Positions 1-8,208 of a stretch of 64,000 bases of DNA are shown here, one piece after another. The first letter of the stretch is position 1. Every line of letters starts with the position of its first letter. A program made the position numbers and the translations under genes. The notes beneath the pieces are model-generated. The model was given only the letters and a program-made list of their open reading frames with translations. It was not told the DNA's origin and made no database searches. Source of the stretch: Bacillota bacterium (GTDB lineage Bacteria; Bacillota; Clostridia; Christensenellales; Aristaeellaceae); contig JAEZRP010000013.1 in the NCBI GenBank assembly GCA_023444095.1, forward strand, positions 1-64,000, read 5' to 3'.

Positions 1-659
1 GCGGCAAGAAGGCGGTCGTGAAGATCACCGTGTATCGTCCGGTCAGCAAAGTCAAGCTCAACAAGACAGCGGGCAGTCTGATCATCGGCAAGACCGTGCA
101 ACTGACCGCGACAATCTCTCCCAGCAATGCGACCTCAAAGGCGATCATCTGGACGACGGGCGACGCAGCCGTGGCGACGGTCAACAGCAAGGGGCTTGTC
201 ACCGCCGTTGGCAAGGGACAGGCGACGATCACCGCACGGGCGAAGTACGGCGCGAACGACAGCGTACTCGCGACGTATCGGCTCACGGTCACGCCCGGCG
301 TAACTAGCATTGCGTTCGTCGCGCCGCCGCCAACGAAAATCACGATCGGGCAAAGCATCGCCCTCAGCGTCGTGGTTCTACCTACGGATGCACGGCAGGA
401 TGTCACCTGGTCAACGAGCAATTCGAAAATCGCTACCGTTTCTTCGAGCGGCGTTGTAAAGGGAATCAAAGCCGGTACCGTAACGATCACAGCCACGGCA
501 AAGGATGGAAGTGGCAAGAAGGCGGTCGTGAAGATCACCGTATACAAGGCGTCGACCGGCGTGCAAGCAAGCCGGAGCGCATGCGCGCTTGCGACGCGGA
601 GTGCGTCCGCCAACTGCGTGATCGGAAAAGAAGGACGGGTGTATACGGCGGAGCCGTAA
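1..659 (+). CDS. Bacterial Ig-like (BIG2) repeat surface protein, 3' end only
   Basis: The reading frame is open from the first bases of the window, so the gene begins upstream and only about 218 C-terminal residues are present. Two BIG2-type Ig-like domains are visible (about residues 12-97 and 100-180 of the visible part), each with the family signature of a V-x-L/I-x-x-x start, a W-T/S-T/S core and an A-G/V-x-A-T-I-T-A end. Such domains form rod-like stalks on secreted or cell-wall proteins. The last 35 or so residues are low in structure and carry no LPXTG or membrane anchor, so attachment, if any, would come from the missing N-terminal part. The nucleotides encoding the domain ends are repeated exactly (3-31 and 513-541), which points to recent repeat duplication or conversion. 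Confidence 0.8.
   Translation, partial: GKKAVVKITVYRPVSKVKLNKTAGSLIIGKTVQLTATISPSNATSKAIIWTTGDAAVATVNSKGLVTAVGKGQATITARAKYGANDSVLATYRLTVTPGVTSIAFVAPPPTKITIGQSIALSVVVLPTDARQDVTWSTSNSKIATVSSSGVVKGIKAGTVTITATAKDGSGKKAVVKITVYKASTGVQASRSACALATRSASANCVIGKEGRVYTAEP
3..541 (+). repeat. 29-bp exact direct repeat (3-31 and 513-541) in BIG2 domains
   Basis: Bases 3-31 and 513-541 are identical, 510 bp apart and in the same frame. They encode the last beta strand of successive Ig-like domains. The 170-codon spacing equals about two domains, so the array probably expands or contracts in multi-domain units. Codon-level identity in otherwise diverged repeats suggests recent conversion or duplication. Confidence 0.8.
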
Positions 660-705
660 TCCCATCGTCATAGGGCCGTCCGACCGAGGGAGTCCCGACA
701 TGGAA

Positions 706-745
706 GCGGCGCATGCTGAACAGGCAATCGTTCAGCATGCGCCGC
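706..745. terminator. Perfect 16-bp hairpin between convergent genes
   Basis: Bases 706-721 are the exact reverse complement of 730-745, with an 8-nt loop. It sits between the end of the Ig-like gene (659) and the end of the leftward GNAT gene (793), where a bidirectional terminator is expected. Neither side has a convincing U tract, so it may stop transcription poorly or protect 3' ends. The rest of the 133-bp gap shows nothing else. Confidence 0.55.
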
Positions 746-792
746 GTGCTTGGTCTGACAGGAATGTCATATCCCAAATCGGACAGAAGTTG

Positions 793-1323
793 TCACCGGA
801 CGGGATTCACGAGCTCGTACCGCCTCGCGTCGAACCAGATGTCGTTTCCCGCCGCGTCCTTTTTGAACGTTACCGCGCGCGGGATCTTCTCCATCAGCCG
901 CATGCCGAGTCGCTCGAGCAGCCGCCATGAGTGCGGGTTGTTCTCCGCGCAGCCCGCCCGGATCCGGCGCACGCCCAGCGCGAACGCTGCGTCCATCACC
1001 GCGCGCGCGGCCTCCGTCGCGTATCCCCGGCCCCAATAGGCGCGGTTCAGGATGTAGCCGATGTCCGCCGTGTCCGGATCGTCGTCCGGGCCGAGGTAGA
1101 CGTTACCAATCAGCTTTTCCCCGAGGCAGATGGCGATGAACGCCGGACTCGTGGCCCTGCGCGCCGCCTCGCGGACCGCACCCTCCCTGGTATACGCACC
1201 ATAGGGTTCGAAGAATACCACCTCCGGATCACCGAGGTACTCGTACAGATCCGCGCCGTCCGTCTCCCGGAACCCGCGCAGCTCGAGCCGCTTCGTCAGG
1301 ATGGGCAGCGGCAGATTAAGCAC
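793..1323 (-). CDS. GNAT-family N-acetyltransferase (RimJ/RimL type)
   Basis: A 176-residue acetyltransferase that moves an acetyl group from acetyl-CoA to an amine; the substrate is unknown. The N-terminal T-x-R-L-x-L-R opening and the Y-W-G-R-G-Y-A-T-E-A motif (about residues 95-104, the acetyl-CoA pyrophosphate loop) are typical of the RimJ/RimL subfamily, as is N-x-x-S-x-x-x-L-E-R-L-G-M near residue 130. The start is a GTG at 1323 preceded by GGAGG at a good distance. It overlaps the end of the upstream aldo/keto reductase gene by 8 bp, so it is the last gene of the fucosidase operon and probably translationally coupled. Confidence 0.85.
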   Translation of the reverse strand: MLNLPLPILTKRLELRGFRETDGADLYEYLGDPEVVFFEPYGAYTREGAVREAARRATSPAFIAICLGEKLIGNVYLGPDDDPDTADIGYILNRAYWGRGYATEAARAVMDAAFALGVRRIRAGCAENNPHSWRLLERLGMRLMEKIPRAVTFKKDAAGNDIWFDARRYELVNPVR

Positions 1324-2464
1324 CGAAGATCACCTCCGCGAGCGCCATCCGTTCCCTGACGCGCACCCCGAAGGGGCAGCGCGCCTCGCAGTCGCCGCAG
1401 CTCAGGCAATCCCCCGCCGTCGCGCCGAGCGCAAGGTAGTGGCCCTTGACGCTCGCCGCAGGTTCCCGGTCGAGCTCCACGAGGTCGACGTACTTGTTGA
1501 CCGCCGCGATATCGATGTTCGCCGGGCAGGGCAGGCAGTGATTGCAGTACATGCAGCGCCCGTCCACGCCATACTTGGGCATGGCGGCGAGCACGGGCGC
1601 ATAGTCGCGCTCCTTCTCGGTCAGTTCAAAATAATGCGCAGCCGCGCGCACCTCGTCCGCCGTCTGCATACCGACGAGCACCGCCGCGACCGCCGGCCGG
1701 GTGAGCGCATAGTTGATGCACTGGCCGACCGTCATGGGCGCGCCGAGAGGCGAGCGCTCCTTCGACAGAAGAAATCCCGCGCCGAGCGCCTTCATGACCG
1801 TGATCCCCACGCCCCGTGCCTCGCACGCACGGTAAAGTGCCGCGCGCGCGGGCTCCAGTTTGTAATCGCCGAAGACGTTCCCCTTCCCCTCGAACAGGTC
1901 CATGATGTCCACGTCCTTGGGCATCAGATCGAAAGCCGGGTTGAGCGAGAACATCAGAACGTCAATGAGCCCGCTTTCGACGGCCTTCAGCGAGGTCGCG
2001 GGATTGTGAGAACTCATCCCCAGCGCGCGGATGACGCCCTTTTCCTTGAGTTCGAGCGCGTAGCGCATGGTCTCACTATCCCTGAGGGCCTCCCAATCAT
2101 CCGGACGATCGACGAAGTGGAGCATGCCGATGTCTATGTAATCCGTCTGAAGCCGCGCGAGCAGATCCTCAAAGTTCTCCCTGCACAATGGAAGCTCCCG
2201 CCGGACGGCGTACTGGCCGTCCACCCAGCACGCGCCGATGTGCCCCTGGAGGATCACCTTGTCCCGCCGTCCCGCCAGCGCGCGCCCGATGTTCGAACGC
2301 ACGTCCGGCTCCGACATGAACACGTCGAAAATGTTCATCCCTTCGTTGAGCGCCGCGTCGATCACGGACTTTATCGTTTCAAAGTCCTTCCCCTGCAGAT
2401 GCTCGCACCCGAGCGACACCTCGCTCACGGACAAGCCGGTCTTTCCAAGCATACGATGACGCAT
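1316..2464 (-). CDS. Aldo/keto reductase-fold protein with two C-terminal 4Fe-4S clusters
   Basis: 382 residues: an aldo/keto reductase TIM barrel (about 1-290) followed by a ferredoxin-like tail with two C-x2-C-x2-C-x3-C-P motifs. Family members are predicted cytosolic oxidoreductases that exchange electrons with ferredoxin-like partners. The barrel is divergent: where active members read F-D-T-A-x-x-Y-x-x-S-E, this one reads FDVFMSEPDV, so the catalytic Tyr is not in place, and the Lys strand reads VILQGHIG instead of ATK-x-G. The catalytic His (GMLHFVD) remains. It lies 3 bp after the nitroreductase gene. An anaerobic redox role in sugar metabolism is inference from the operon. Confidence 0.85.
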   Translation of the reverse strand: MRHRMLGKTGLSVSEVSLGCEHLQGKDFETIKSVIDAALNEGMNIFDVFMSEPDVRSNIGRALAGRRDKVILQGHIGACWVDGQYAVRRELPLCRENFEDLLARLQTDYIDIGMLHFVDRPDDWEALRDSETMRYALELKEKGVIRALGMSSHNPATSLKAVESGLIDVLMFSLNPAFDLMPKDVDIMDLFEGKGNVFGDYKLEPARAALYRACEARGVGITVMKALGAGFLLSKERSPLGAPMTVGQCINYALTRPAVAAVLVGMQTADEVRAAAHYFELTEKERDYAPVLAAMPKYGVDGRCMYCNHCLPCPANIDIAAVNKYVDLVELDREPAASVKGHYLALGATAGDCLSCGDCEARCPFGVRVRERMALAEVIFGA

Positions 2465-2467
2465 CTT

Positions 2468-2998
2468 TCATTCCCCCACGAATTGATTGAATCCGCACCG
2501 CTGTGAGAGCGGCTTTTTTTCCACCCGGCTTCCGGAAGCCGCCTGGACGCCCACGGGAAGGTACGCCACGACGGCATATTCGTTTGGCGCGCCGATCAGC
2601 TTGGCCATCTGTTCCGCAATGTCGTCGTAGTACCGCACATAGCCCTCGACCCAGCAGCTCGCGTATCCGAGCGCCGCGATGGCGAGCAGCATGTTCTCAA
2701 TCGCCGCCGCGTAGTCCTGTACGTGGTACTTATACCCCCCGACGCCCGGCAGTTCGTGCGTCAAAACGAGGATCGCGGCAGGCGCGGAGGCGAAGTGCGG
2801 CTTTTTGAGAAGCGCGCCCATCGTCGAAACGAGCGCCGGGTCGTCGAGCGCCACGATGTGCGTCGTCTGCATGTTGCAGCCGGAGGGCGCCATGAGCCCC
2901 GCCTCGACGATCTTCCTTAAATCCGCGCGCGGCACGGGCGTCTCCTCATATGCGCCCCGGTAGCTGAATCGGTTCTTGATCGCGTCGAAGAAATCCAT
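2468..2998 (-). CDS. Nitroreductase-family FMN oxidoreductase
   Basis: 176 residues matching the NADH oxidase/nitroreductase fold: an N-terminal I-x-x-R-x-S-x-R-x-Y-like segment (about 7-16, here NRFSYRGAYEE), the G-L-M-A-P-S-G-x-N motif (about 33-41) for FMN phosphate binding, and a late A-x-L-G-x-A-S-C-W segment (about 110). These flavoproteins reduce nitro compounds, quinones or enones with NAD(P)H; the natural substrate is unknown. The ATG overlaps the fucosidase stop by one base (TGATG), showing coupled translation in the same operon. Confidence 0.85.
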   Translation of the reverse strand: MDFFDAIKNRFSYRGAYEETPVPRADLRKIVEAGLMAPSGCNMQTTHIVALDDPALVSTMGALLKKPHFASAPAAILVLTHELPGVGGYKYHVQDYAAAIENMLLAIAALGYASCWVEGYVRYYDDIAEQMAKLIGAPNEYAVVAYLPVGVQAASGSRVEKKPLSQRCGFNQFVGE

Positions 2999-4350
2999 CA
3001 GAACACCCCCTCGAAAAGCTTGATCTCCTTGATGTGTACGTCGCCGCGCGCGAACGTCACCCTGAGGCGCAGCGCGTCCGTGCGCGCGTCCACGCGCGCG
3101 ATCCGGCGGTTGCCGATCGTCGTTCCGGCGTAGACATTCCGCCAGGTGCCGTCAGCCCCGCGCGCATCGATCAAAAACGTCTCGACCCGCTGGCCGTGGT
3201 TCAGATTCTCACGCAGCTCCACATACTTCACGTCCCTCGCGCCCTCGAGCGCGAGGTCGAACACGCGCCTGCGGCCGGAGCCTGACGCCGTCCGCTCGCT
3301 GAAGATTTCGCTGCCAAACTCGGTGTTGAGCCACGCGCCGAGCTCCCCGAGACGTTTGACGTCCTTGGCGTCGATCAGGCCGTTCCGGTCGGGCGGGATG
3401 TTCAGGTTCAGTCCGCTGTTCCCGCCGACCGATGTGATGTAAGTCTTCGCGAGCCGCTCAAGCGCGTGTGGTTCCTCCCGATCGTGCCAGAACCAGCCGG
3501 GGCGGATGGACATGTCCGTCTCAGCCGGACAGAAGCACAGCCCGCCGGATGGCAGTATGCTCGACAGCGCGCCGAGCTCAGGATGCGTGTTGTACGCGTG
3601 CGCAAGCGCGCCCTCCTCGAAGAGCGGCCCCGGTCCCGTCTGAACGTCCGCCAAATAGGCCAACTCGCGCGGCACCACCGCCCACTCCGCGAAGCGCGGC
3701 TTGCCGCTCTCGTTGCCCACCCACCGGACGTCCGGCCCGGCGTCATGAAAGACGCATGCGTTTGGCTGGTAGCGGCGCACGAGGTCGATGTAGCCCTGGA
3801 AGTCGTAGACCTGTCTTTTCCCGTTTGGCCCCTCGCCGCACGCGCCGTCGAACCACACCATGAAGATGTCGCCATATTGGGTCAGAAGCTCGGTAAGCTG
3901 GGCCTTGTAGTAATCGTTGTAGGCGTCCGTACCATAGAGAGCGCTGTTCCGGTCCCAGGGCGAGAGGTAGAAGCCGAATTTCAACCCCGCTCTTCCGCAC
4001 GCGCTTGAGAGCTCGCGCACCACGTCGCCTTCGCCACCGCGAAACGGCGCATTCTTCACGGAGTGCTCCGTATGGCGCGAAGGCCAGAGGCAGAAGCCGT
4101 CGTGGTGCTTGGCGGTCAGGATCATGCCCCGCATGCCCGCCGACTTCGCCGCGCGGGCCCACTGGTCGCAGTCGAGCCCCTCGGGGTTGAAGATCGCGGG
4201 ATCCTCCGTGCCGAGGCCCCATTCGCGGTCGGTGAACGTATTCACCCCGAAGTGGACGAACGCGTAAAAGTTGTGCTCGAACCAGTCGAGCTGCCGCGCG
4301 CTCGGAACGACGTACGCCGCCGAGGCGAGGAAATCCCGGATGTCGCTCAC
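2998..4350 (-). CDS. Alpha-L-fucosidase, GH29
   Basis: 450 residues of a GH29 catalytic domain that releases L-fucose from glycans with retention. The F-V-H-F-G-x-N-T-F-T-D opening (about 32-42), the AKHHDGFCLWPS substrate-binding block (about 80-91) and the WFDGACGEG segment with the probable nucleophile Asp are all present. A C-terminal beta-sandwich follows. There is no signal peptide, so the enzyme should be cytosolic and act on imported fucosylated oligosaccharides. It is the first gene of a four-gene leftward operon with a nitroreductase, an Fe-S aldo/keto reductase and a GNAT. The ATG at 4350 follows a G-rich Shine-Dalgarno site. Confidence 0.92.
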   Translation of the reverse strand: MSDIRDFLASAAYVVPSARQLDWFEHNFYAFVHFGVNTFTDREWGLGTEDPAIFNPEGLDCDQWARAAKSAGMRGMILTAKHHDGFCLWPSRHTEHSVKNAPFRGGEGDVVRELSSACGRAGLKFGFYLSPWDRNSALYGTDAYNDYYKAQLTELLTQYGDIFMVWFDGACGEGPNGKRQVYDFQGYIDLVRRYQPNACVFHDAGPDVRWVGNESGKPRFAEWAVVPRELAYLADVQTGPGPLFEEGALAHAYNTHPELGALSSILPSGGLCFCPAETDMSIRPGWFWHDREEPHALERLAKTYITSVGGNSGLNLNIPPDRNGLIDAKDVKRLGELGAWLNTEFGSEIFSERTASGSGRRRVFDLALEGARDVKYVELRENLNHGQRVETFLIDARGADGTWRNVYAGTTIGNRRIARVDARTDALRLRVTFARGDVHIKEIKLFEGVF

Positions 4351-4375
4351 GACGCCACCCCCTCATATTTTACAC

Positions 4376-4420
4376 ATTATATCATAGTTTTTGGATTTTT
4401 CCACCTGAATATGATATAAT
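4376..4420. promoter_or_regulatory. Divergent promoters for the hydrolase (right) and fucosidase operon (left)
   Basis: Rightward: TTGGAT at 4391-4396 and TATAAT at 4415-4420, spacer 18. Leftward: TATAAT read on the minus strand at 4381-4376, with only a weak -35. The leftward start would give a short leader of about 20 nt. Confidence 0.6.
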
Positions 4421-4432
4421 TGGCGGCAAAAA

Positions 4433-4473
4433 GCCGACATGCCTGGTCGGCGATCCTTTCTGGAGAAAGGATC
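4433..4473 (+). promoter_or_regulatory. Two tandem hairpins in the 5' leader of the alpha/beta hydrolase gene
   Basis: Bases 4433-4451 form a 6-bp stem with a 7-nt loop, and 4452-4473 form an 8-bp perfect stem whose 6-nt loop holds GGAG. Both lie between the predicted transcription start (about 4427) and the GTG start (4497). I do not recognise a known riboswitch. The structure could affect RNA stability or translation. Confidence 0.45.
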
Positions 4474-4496
4474 AAAAATGTGTCGGGGGGACGCAT

Positions 4497-5609
4497 GTGA
4501 GGAACTTGTTCTATATCGCGGCCATCGCGCTTTTGCTTATCGTGATGGGCTTTGGCATTTTCAGAAAAAGGATGAAAGCGCGGTCGAGGGCTATCCTCAT
4601 CATCGGTTCCTTTGCGCTGGCCATTGCAGCCTTCGCCTGCTGGACGTCTCCAAGATGGGAGTATCCCGAAACCACGGGACCATACGAACCCGCGTTCGTG
4701 CGCTGCACCTATACCGATGAGAGCCGCGTCGAACTCTATGAAAGCGACGGTTCGCACAGGTGGCTCAACCTCGATATCTGGTATCCGAAAGACTTCACAG
4801 GTGAAAAAAACACATGTCCGGTCGTCGTCTTCTCGCACGGCTCGTTTGGCGTCAAGGAGAGCAACGTGTCGCTATGCCGGGAACTGGCAAGCAACGGCTA
4901 TCTCGTATGCGCGATCGACCATACCTATCAGTGCCTGAGCACAACCGACGCGGGCGGCAGGAAAATCAAAATGGACAAGGGCTACCGGAGGCAAATCCTG
5001 CGCGCGAGCGATTCGAGCGAGGAAAGCCGGACAGAGCTCTATGGTCTGTTTCGCGAATGGATGGATATCCGCATGGGCGACATCCATTTTGTGCTCGACA
5101 CGATCCTCGCACGCGCGGCCGCGGGCGATACAGGCGATGGCGGCGTCTACCTCCTCGCCGATGCATCGAGAATCGGCGTGATTGGACATTCCCTCGGCGG
5201 GGCAGCCGCGCTCGGCATGGGACGCGCGCGCGACGACGTGCGCGCGGTCATCGCGCTGGAGGCGCCATTCATGTACGACGTGGAGGGCGTCACGGCGGAC
5301 GGATTCTCGTTCAATCGGGAACCGTATCCCGCGGCGGTGCTCAATGTGTATACGGATTCTTCGTGGAATCTCCTCGGGGATTCGCCGCAGTACGCGCAGA
5401 ACAATGCCATGCGAAGCGATCAGAGCGACACGACCGAGGACTATTATGTCAAGGGAGCGGGGCATATGACCCTGACCGACCTCGCATTATCCAAGCCGCC
5501 GCTCTGCCTCACGTTCGGGCAGGATCTATTTTTTCATGCCGATGCGTGCATCCGAACCGTCATTCAACAGTATCTGGACTTCCTCAACCGCTGTCTTAAG
5601 GGCCAATGA
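4497..5609 (+). CDS. Membrane-anchored alpha/beta-hydrolase (platelet-activating-factor acetylhydrolase-like)
   Basis: 370 residues. Two N-terminal hydrophobic segments (about 4-21 and 31-48) should anchor the protein with its catalytic domain outside. The hydrolase core has an oxyanion-loop strand V-V-V-F-S-H-G (about 103-109) and a nucleophile elbow GHSLGG (about 234-239) with Ser as nucleophile; a late GAGHMTLTD segment supplies the His. The arrangement resembles PAF-acetylhydrolase/dienelactone-hydrolase-like esterases; the substrate is unknown. The GTG start at 4497 follows a run of G at 4485-4490. The gene has its own promoter and converges on nadD. Confidence 0.82.
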   Translation: MRNLFYIAAIALLLIVMGFGIFRKRMKARSRAILIIGSFALAIAAFACWTSPRWEYPETTGPYEPAFVRCTYTDESRVELYESDGSHRWLNLDIWYPKDFTGEKNTCPVVVFSHGSFGVKESNVSLCRELASNGYLVCAIDHTYQCLSTTDAGGRKIKMDKGYRRQILRASDSSEESRTELYGLFREWMDIRMGDIHFVLDTILARAAAGDTGDGGVYLLADASRIGVIGHSLGGAAALGMGRARDDVRAVIALEAPFMYDVEGVTADGFSFNREPYPAAVLNVYTDSSWNLLGDSPQYAQNNAMRSDQSDTTEDYYVKGAGHMTLTDLALSKPPLCLTFGQDLFFHADACIRTVIQQYLDFLNRCLKGQ

Positions 5610-5631
5610 GTCTGTGCGCACGGAACGCGCG

Positions 5632-6237
5632 TCACGCGTCCGGGGAGGCTTTTTTGTTCCTCACAATGTATTCGAAAACGGCGGGATGCAGGGATGCGCG
5701 CACCTCGTTCATGAGCCCTTCCCGGATGAGCTCGCGCACGCGCGTCGCGCTCACGTCCCGGTAGGCCTCCGGGAACGGCATGACTTCGATCCCGTCCATC
5801 GTTCCCGTCAGTTCCTCGTCCCCCCGCGCCGCGGTTACGACCCGGAATCGCCTCACGAGCTCGTCCGCGCGGTGCCAGCCGGGAAGCGACGGGACGAGGT
5901 CCGCGCCCATGACAAACGCAACCCTCCCGCCGCATTCCCGCTCGAGCGCGCACAGCGTGTCGAAGGTGTACGCGTCGCCCTCCGCCGTCATCTCGCCCTC
6001 ATAAAGGCGCATGTCGCCCTCCGCCGCGCACAGCGCCCGGAGCATGCCCGCGCGGTGTTCGGCTTCGAGAAACCAGTTTTCCGGCATGCTCTCCGGTCGC
6101 CACCTCTTCATGTACGAGAGGGACGACGGAACCCACACGCCGACCTTGGCGCCCGTAAACGCCATCCCCGCGCGCAAAAGCGCCAGATGCGCTACCGTCG
6201 GCGGGGCGAATGTGCCGCCCAGTACCGCGATGTCCAT
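5632..6237 (-). CDS. nadD: Probable nicotinate-nucleotide adenylyltransferase
   Basis: 201 residues of the nucleotidyltransferase fold, making (deamido-)NAD from NaMN and ATP. The start is the ATG at 6237 because the sequence from there begins M-D-I-A-V-L-G-G-T-F. The usual H-x-G-H motif reads TVAH (about 14-17), and the later I-S-S-T-x-I-R motif reads VSATRVREL. M-G-A-D-L-V-x-x-L-x-x-W matches the NadD substrate loop. The ATG overlaps the pncB stop by one base, giving a two-step nicotinate salvage pair. The altered H-x-G-H motif (T for the first H, A for G) is unusual. Confidence 0.8.
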   Translation of the reverse strand: MDIAVLGGTFAPPTVAHLALLRAGMAFTGAKVGVWVPSSLSYMKRWRPESMPENWFLEAEHRAGMLRALCAAEGDMRLYEGEMTAEGDAYTFDTLCALERECGGRVAFVMGADLVPSLPGWHRADELVRRFRVVTAARGDEELTGTMDGIEVMPFPEAYRDVSATRVRELIREGLMNEVRASLHPAVFEYIVRNKKASPDA

Positions 6238-7670
6238 CAGCCGCTGTACTCCGTCAAAAGCTTCATCTTCATGTCGTACAGCTTTTCCGAGAGGTTGAGA
6301 TAATGGACGTGCGGGTTTACAAAGCGCGTCTCCTCCTCCCAGATCTCCTCCTTCAGCTGCTTCTGTACGTACGCGCGGATCTCCGGAAGCTTTGGAAGCT
6401 CGTAAACGCGCTTCCCATCCCGGAAGATCGGCACGCGAAGAAGCTCGATGGTGAAATCGACCAGCGGGATACGCTTCCATGGCTTCACGGAATCGAGCAC
6501 CGTCATGCCCGGCGTGAGTTTCTCTCCCTCGCAGGTCAGAAGGTCGGCGATGGCCTTCCCGTCCCGGTTGTACATCCGATAGAGCGTCTTTTTGCCGGGG
6601 TTGATGATCTTCTCGACGTTTTCGGAGATCTTGATGCGGGGGTCGAACCTGCCGTCCTTTTCGACCGCCACAAGCTTGTAGACACCGCCGAACACCGGGT
6701 CGGACTTCGCGGTGATGAGCCGCTCGCCGATTCCGTAGCTGTCGATCCGCGCGCCCTGATCGTTGAGCGAGAGGATCAGATACTCGTCGATGGAGTTTGA
6801 GACCACGATCTTGCAATCGGACAGTCCCTCTTCATCGAGCGTGCGGCGGGTGTATTTCGTGAGATACGCGATGTCGCCCGAGTCGATTCTGACGCCCTTG
6901 AGCCGCTTGCCCATGGGCCCGAGCACCTCTCGCGCGACCCGGATGGCGTTCGGGAGGCCGGACTTTAAGACGTTGTAGGTGTCGATGAGGAGCGTGCAGG
7001 CGTCGGGATACAGCTGCGCGTACGCCTTGAACGAGTCGTACTCGCTTGGGAACAGCTGCACCCAGGAGTGCGCCATGGTGCCGACCGCCGGCACGCCGAA
7101 CTTCATATCCGCGGAGACGGTCGCGGTCGCGTTGACGCCCCCGATGTACGCCGCGCGCGTGCCGTACTCCGCCGCGTCCGCGCCCTGCGCGCGTCGCGCC
7201 CCGAATTCCATCACGACCGCGCCCTTCGCCGCACGGCAGATCCGGTTCGCCTTCGTGGCGATCACGGACTGATGGTTCACAAACAGCAGGATCGCCGTCT
7301 CGACGATTTGCGCCTCGATGAGCGATGCCGTGACGGTCAAAAGCGGCGTGTTGGGGTAGACGATCGTCCCCTCGGGCACCGCATCGATCGATCCGGTAAA
7401 CCGGAAGTTCCTGAGATAATCGAGAAAACCTGCGTCGAACAGATTCTTGCCGCGCAGAAACGCGATGTCCGCGTCCGTGAAGCGGATGTTCTCGATGTAT
7501 TCGACCACCTGCTCGAGCCCCGCGAACACCGCGTAGCCCGCGCCGTCGGGGTTTCTGCGATAGAAAACGTCGAACACGGCCCTCGTGTCCTTGAAGCCCA
7601 GCTTGTAATACCCGTTGGCCATCGTCAGCTCGTAAAAATCCATGAGCATGGTCAGATTTCTGCCGTCCAT
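6237..7670 (-). CDS. pncB: Nicotinate phosphoribosyltransferase
   Basis: 477 residues, full length for the family. Converts nicotinate and PRPP to nicotinate mononucleotide, the first salvage step to NAD. Typical blocks are the DFYELTMANGYY start (about 10-21), the F-R-R-N-P-like segment near 35 (DVFYRRNPDGAGYAVFAGL), EFGARRAQG (about 155-163) and VRIDSGDIAYL (about 270-280). The ATG at 7670 is preferred over the TTG one codon upstream because of GAGGAG eight bases away. It overlaps the niaR stop by one base and is followed directly by nadD, so the repressor and both enzymes form one transcript. Confidence 0.93.
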   Translation of the reverse strand: MDGRNLTMLMDFYELTMANGYYKLGFKDTRAVFDVFYRRNPDGAGYAVFAGLEQVVEYIENIRFTDADIAFLRGKNLFDAGFLDYLRNFRFTGSIDAVPEGTIVYPNTPLLTVTASLIEAQIVETAILLFVNHQSVIATKANRICRAAKGAVVMEFGARRAQGADAAEYGTRAAYIGGVNATATVSADMKFGVPAVGTMAHSWVQLFPSEYDSFKAYAQLYPDACTLLIDTYNVLKSGLPNAIRVAREVLGPMGKRLKGVRIDSGDIAYLTKYTRRTLDEEGLSDCKIVVSNSIDEYLILSLNDQGARIDSYGIGERLITAKSDPVFGGVYKLVAVEKDGRFDPRIKISENVEKIINPGKKTLYRMYNRDGKAIADLLTCEGEKLTPGMTVLDSVKPWKRIPLVDFTIELLRVPIFRDGKRVYELPKLPEIRAYVQKQLKEEIWEEETRFVNPHVHYLNLSEKLYDMKMKLLTEYSG

Positions 7671-8197
7671 CAATTTATCTCCTCATAAATGCCCGCCGCG
7701 CAGAGCTCCCGGATAATGAATTCGAACTCCTCGCGGCTTTCGCATCCCACCGTATGAAGGTGCGCGCCCTCCGTGAGCGCCGAGAGCGGCCTCCCGTTGA
7801 GCCTTTTCATGTTTTCCACGAACGCGCGCCCGTCGCGTCGGGAGCGAATATAGACCTCGGCGCGGATGATCCCATATACCGGATGCGCGATTGAAATGTC
7901 CAGAATTGTCCCGCCGTTGTCCACGATGACGTCAAATTCGCGCAGGATCTCCTCAGGCCCGTGCCGGCAGGAAATCTGATCCACGTAGCCGAACGCGCGC
8001 CCCGCGCCACGCACGTACCCGCGCGAGGAAGCCGTGATGTCGTACCCCCGCTCGCGCAGGATCGCGACGTCCGAGACGATGATCTGACGGCTCACCCCGA
8101 GCTCCTCCGCGAGCCGCGCCGCCGTCACGCGCGCGCCATCCTCAAGCGCCCTGAGGATCATCTCCCTGCGCTCCTCCGGCTTCTTCATCCATTTCAC
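7670..8197 (-). CDS. niaR: NiaR-type transcriptional repressor of NAD biosynthesis/niacin uptake
   Basis: About 175 residues: an N-terminal winged helix (HTH_11, about 8-60, with A-R-L-A-E-E-L-G-V-S-R-Q-I-I-V-S-D-V as recognition region) and a C-terminal 3H domain holding three conserved His that bind metal and the co-repressor nicotinate. Family members repress NAD synthesis and niacin transport when nicotinate is plentiful. The GTG at 8197 has AAGAGAGAG just upstream; an ATG at 8188 is the alternative. It heads the niaR-pncB-nadD operon and shares its promoter/operator with the divergent membrane protein gene, as expected for autoregulation. Confidence 0.88.
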   Translation of the reverse strand: MKWMKKPEERREMILRALEDGARVTAARLAEELGVSRQIIVSDVAILRERGYDITASSRGYVRGAGRAFGYVDQISCRHGPEEILREFDVIVDNGGTILDISIAHPVYGIIRAEVYIRSRRDGRAFVENMKRLNGRPLSALTEGAHLHTVGCESREEFEFIIRELCAAGIYEEIN

Positions 8198-8208
8198 CAG
8201 ACTCTCTC

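Noticed and set aside
4439..4720. 93-codon frame starting before the hydrolase gene
   Set aside because: It runs out of frame through the hydrolase coding region and has no family resemblance; the GTG frame encodes the intact hydrolase with membrane segments.
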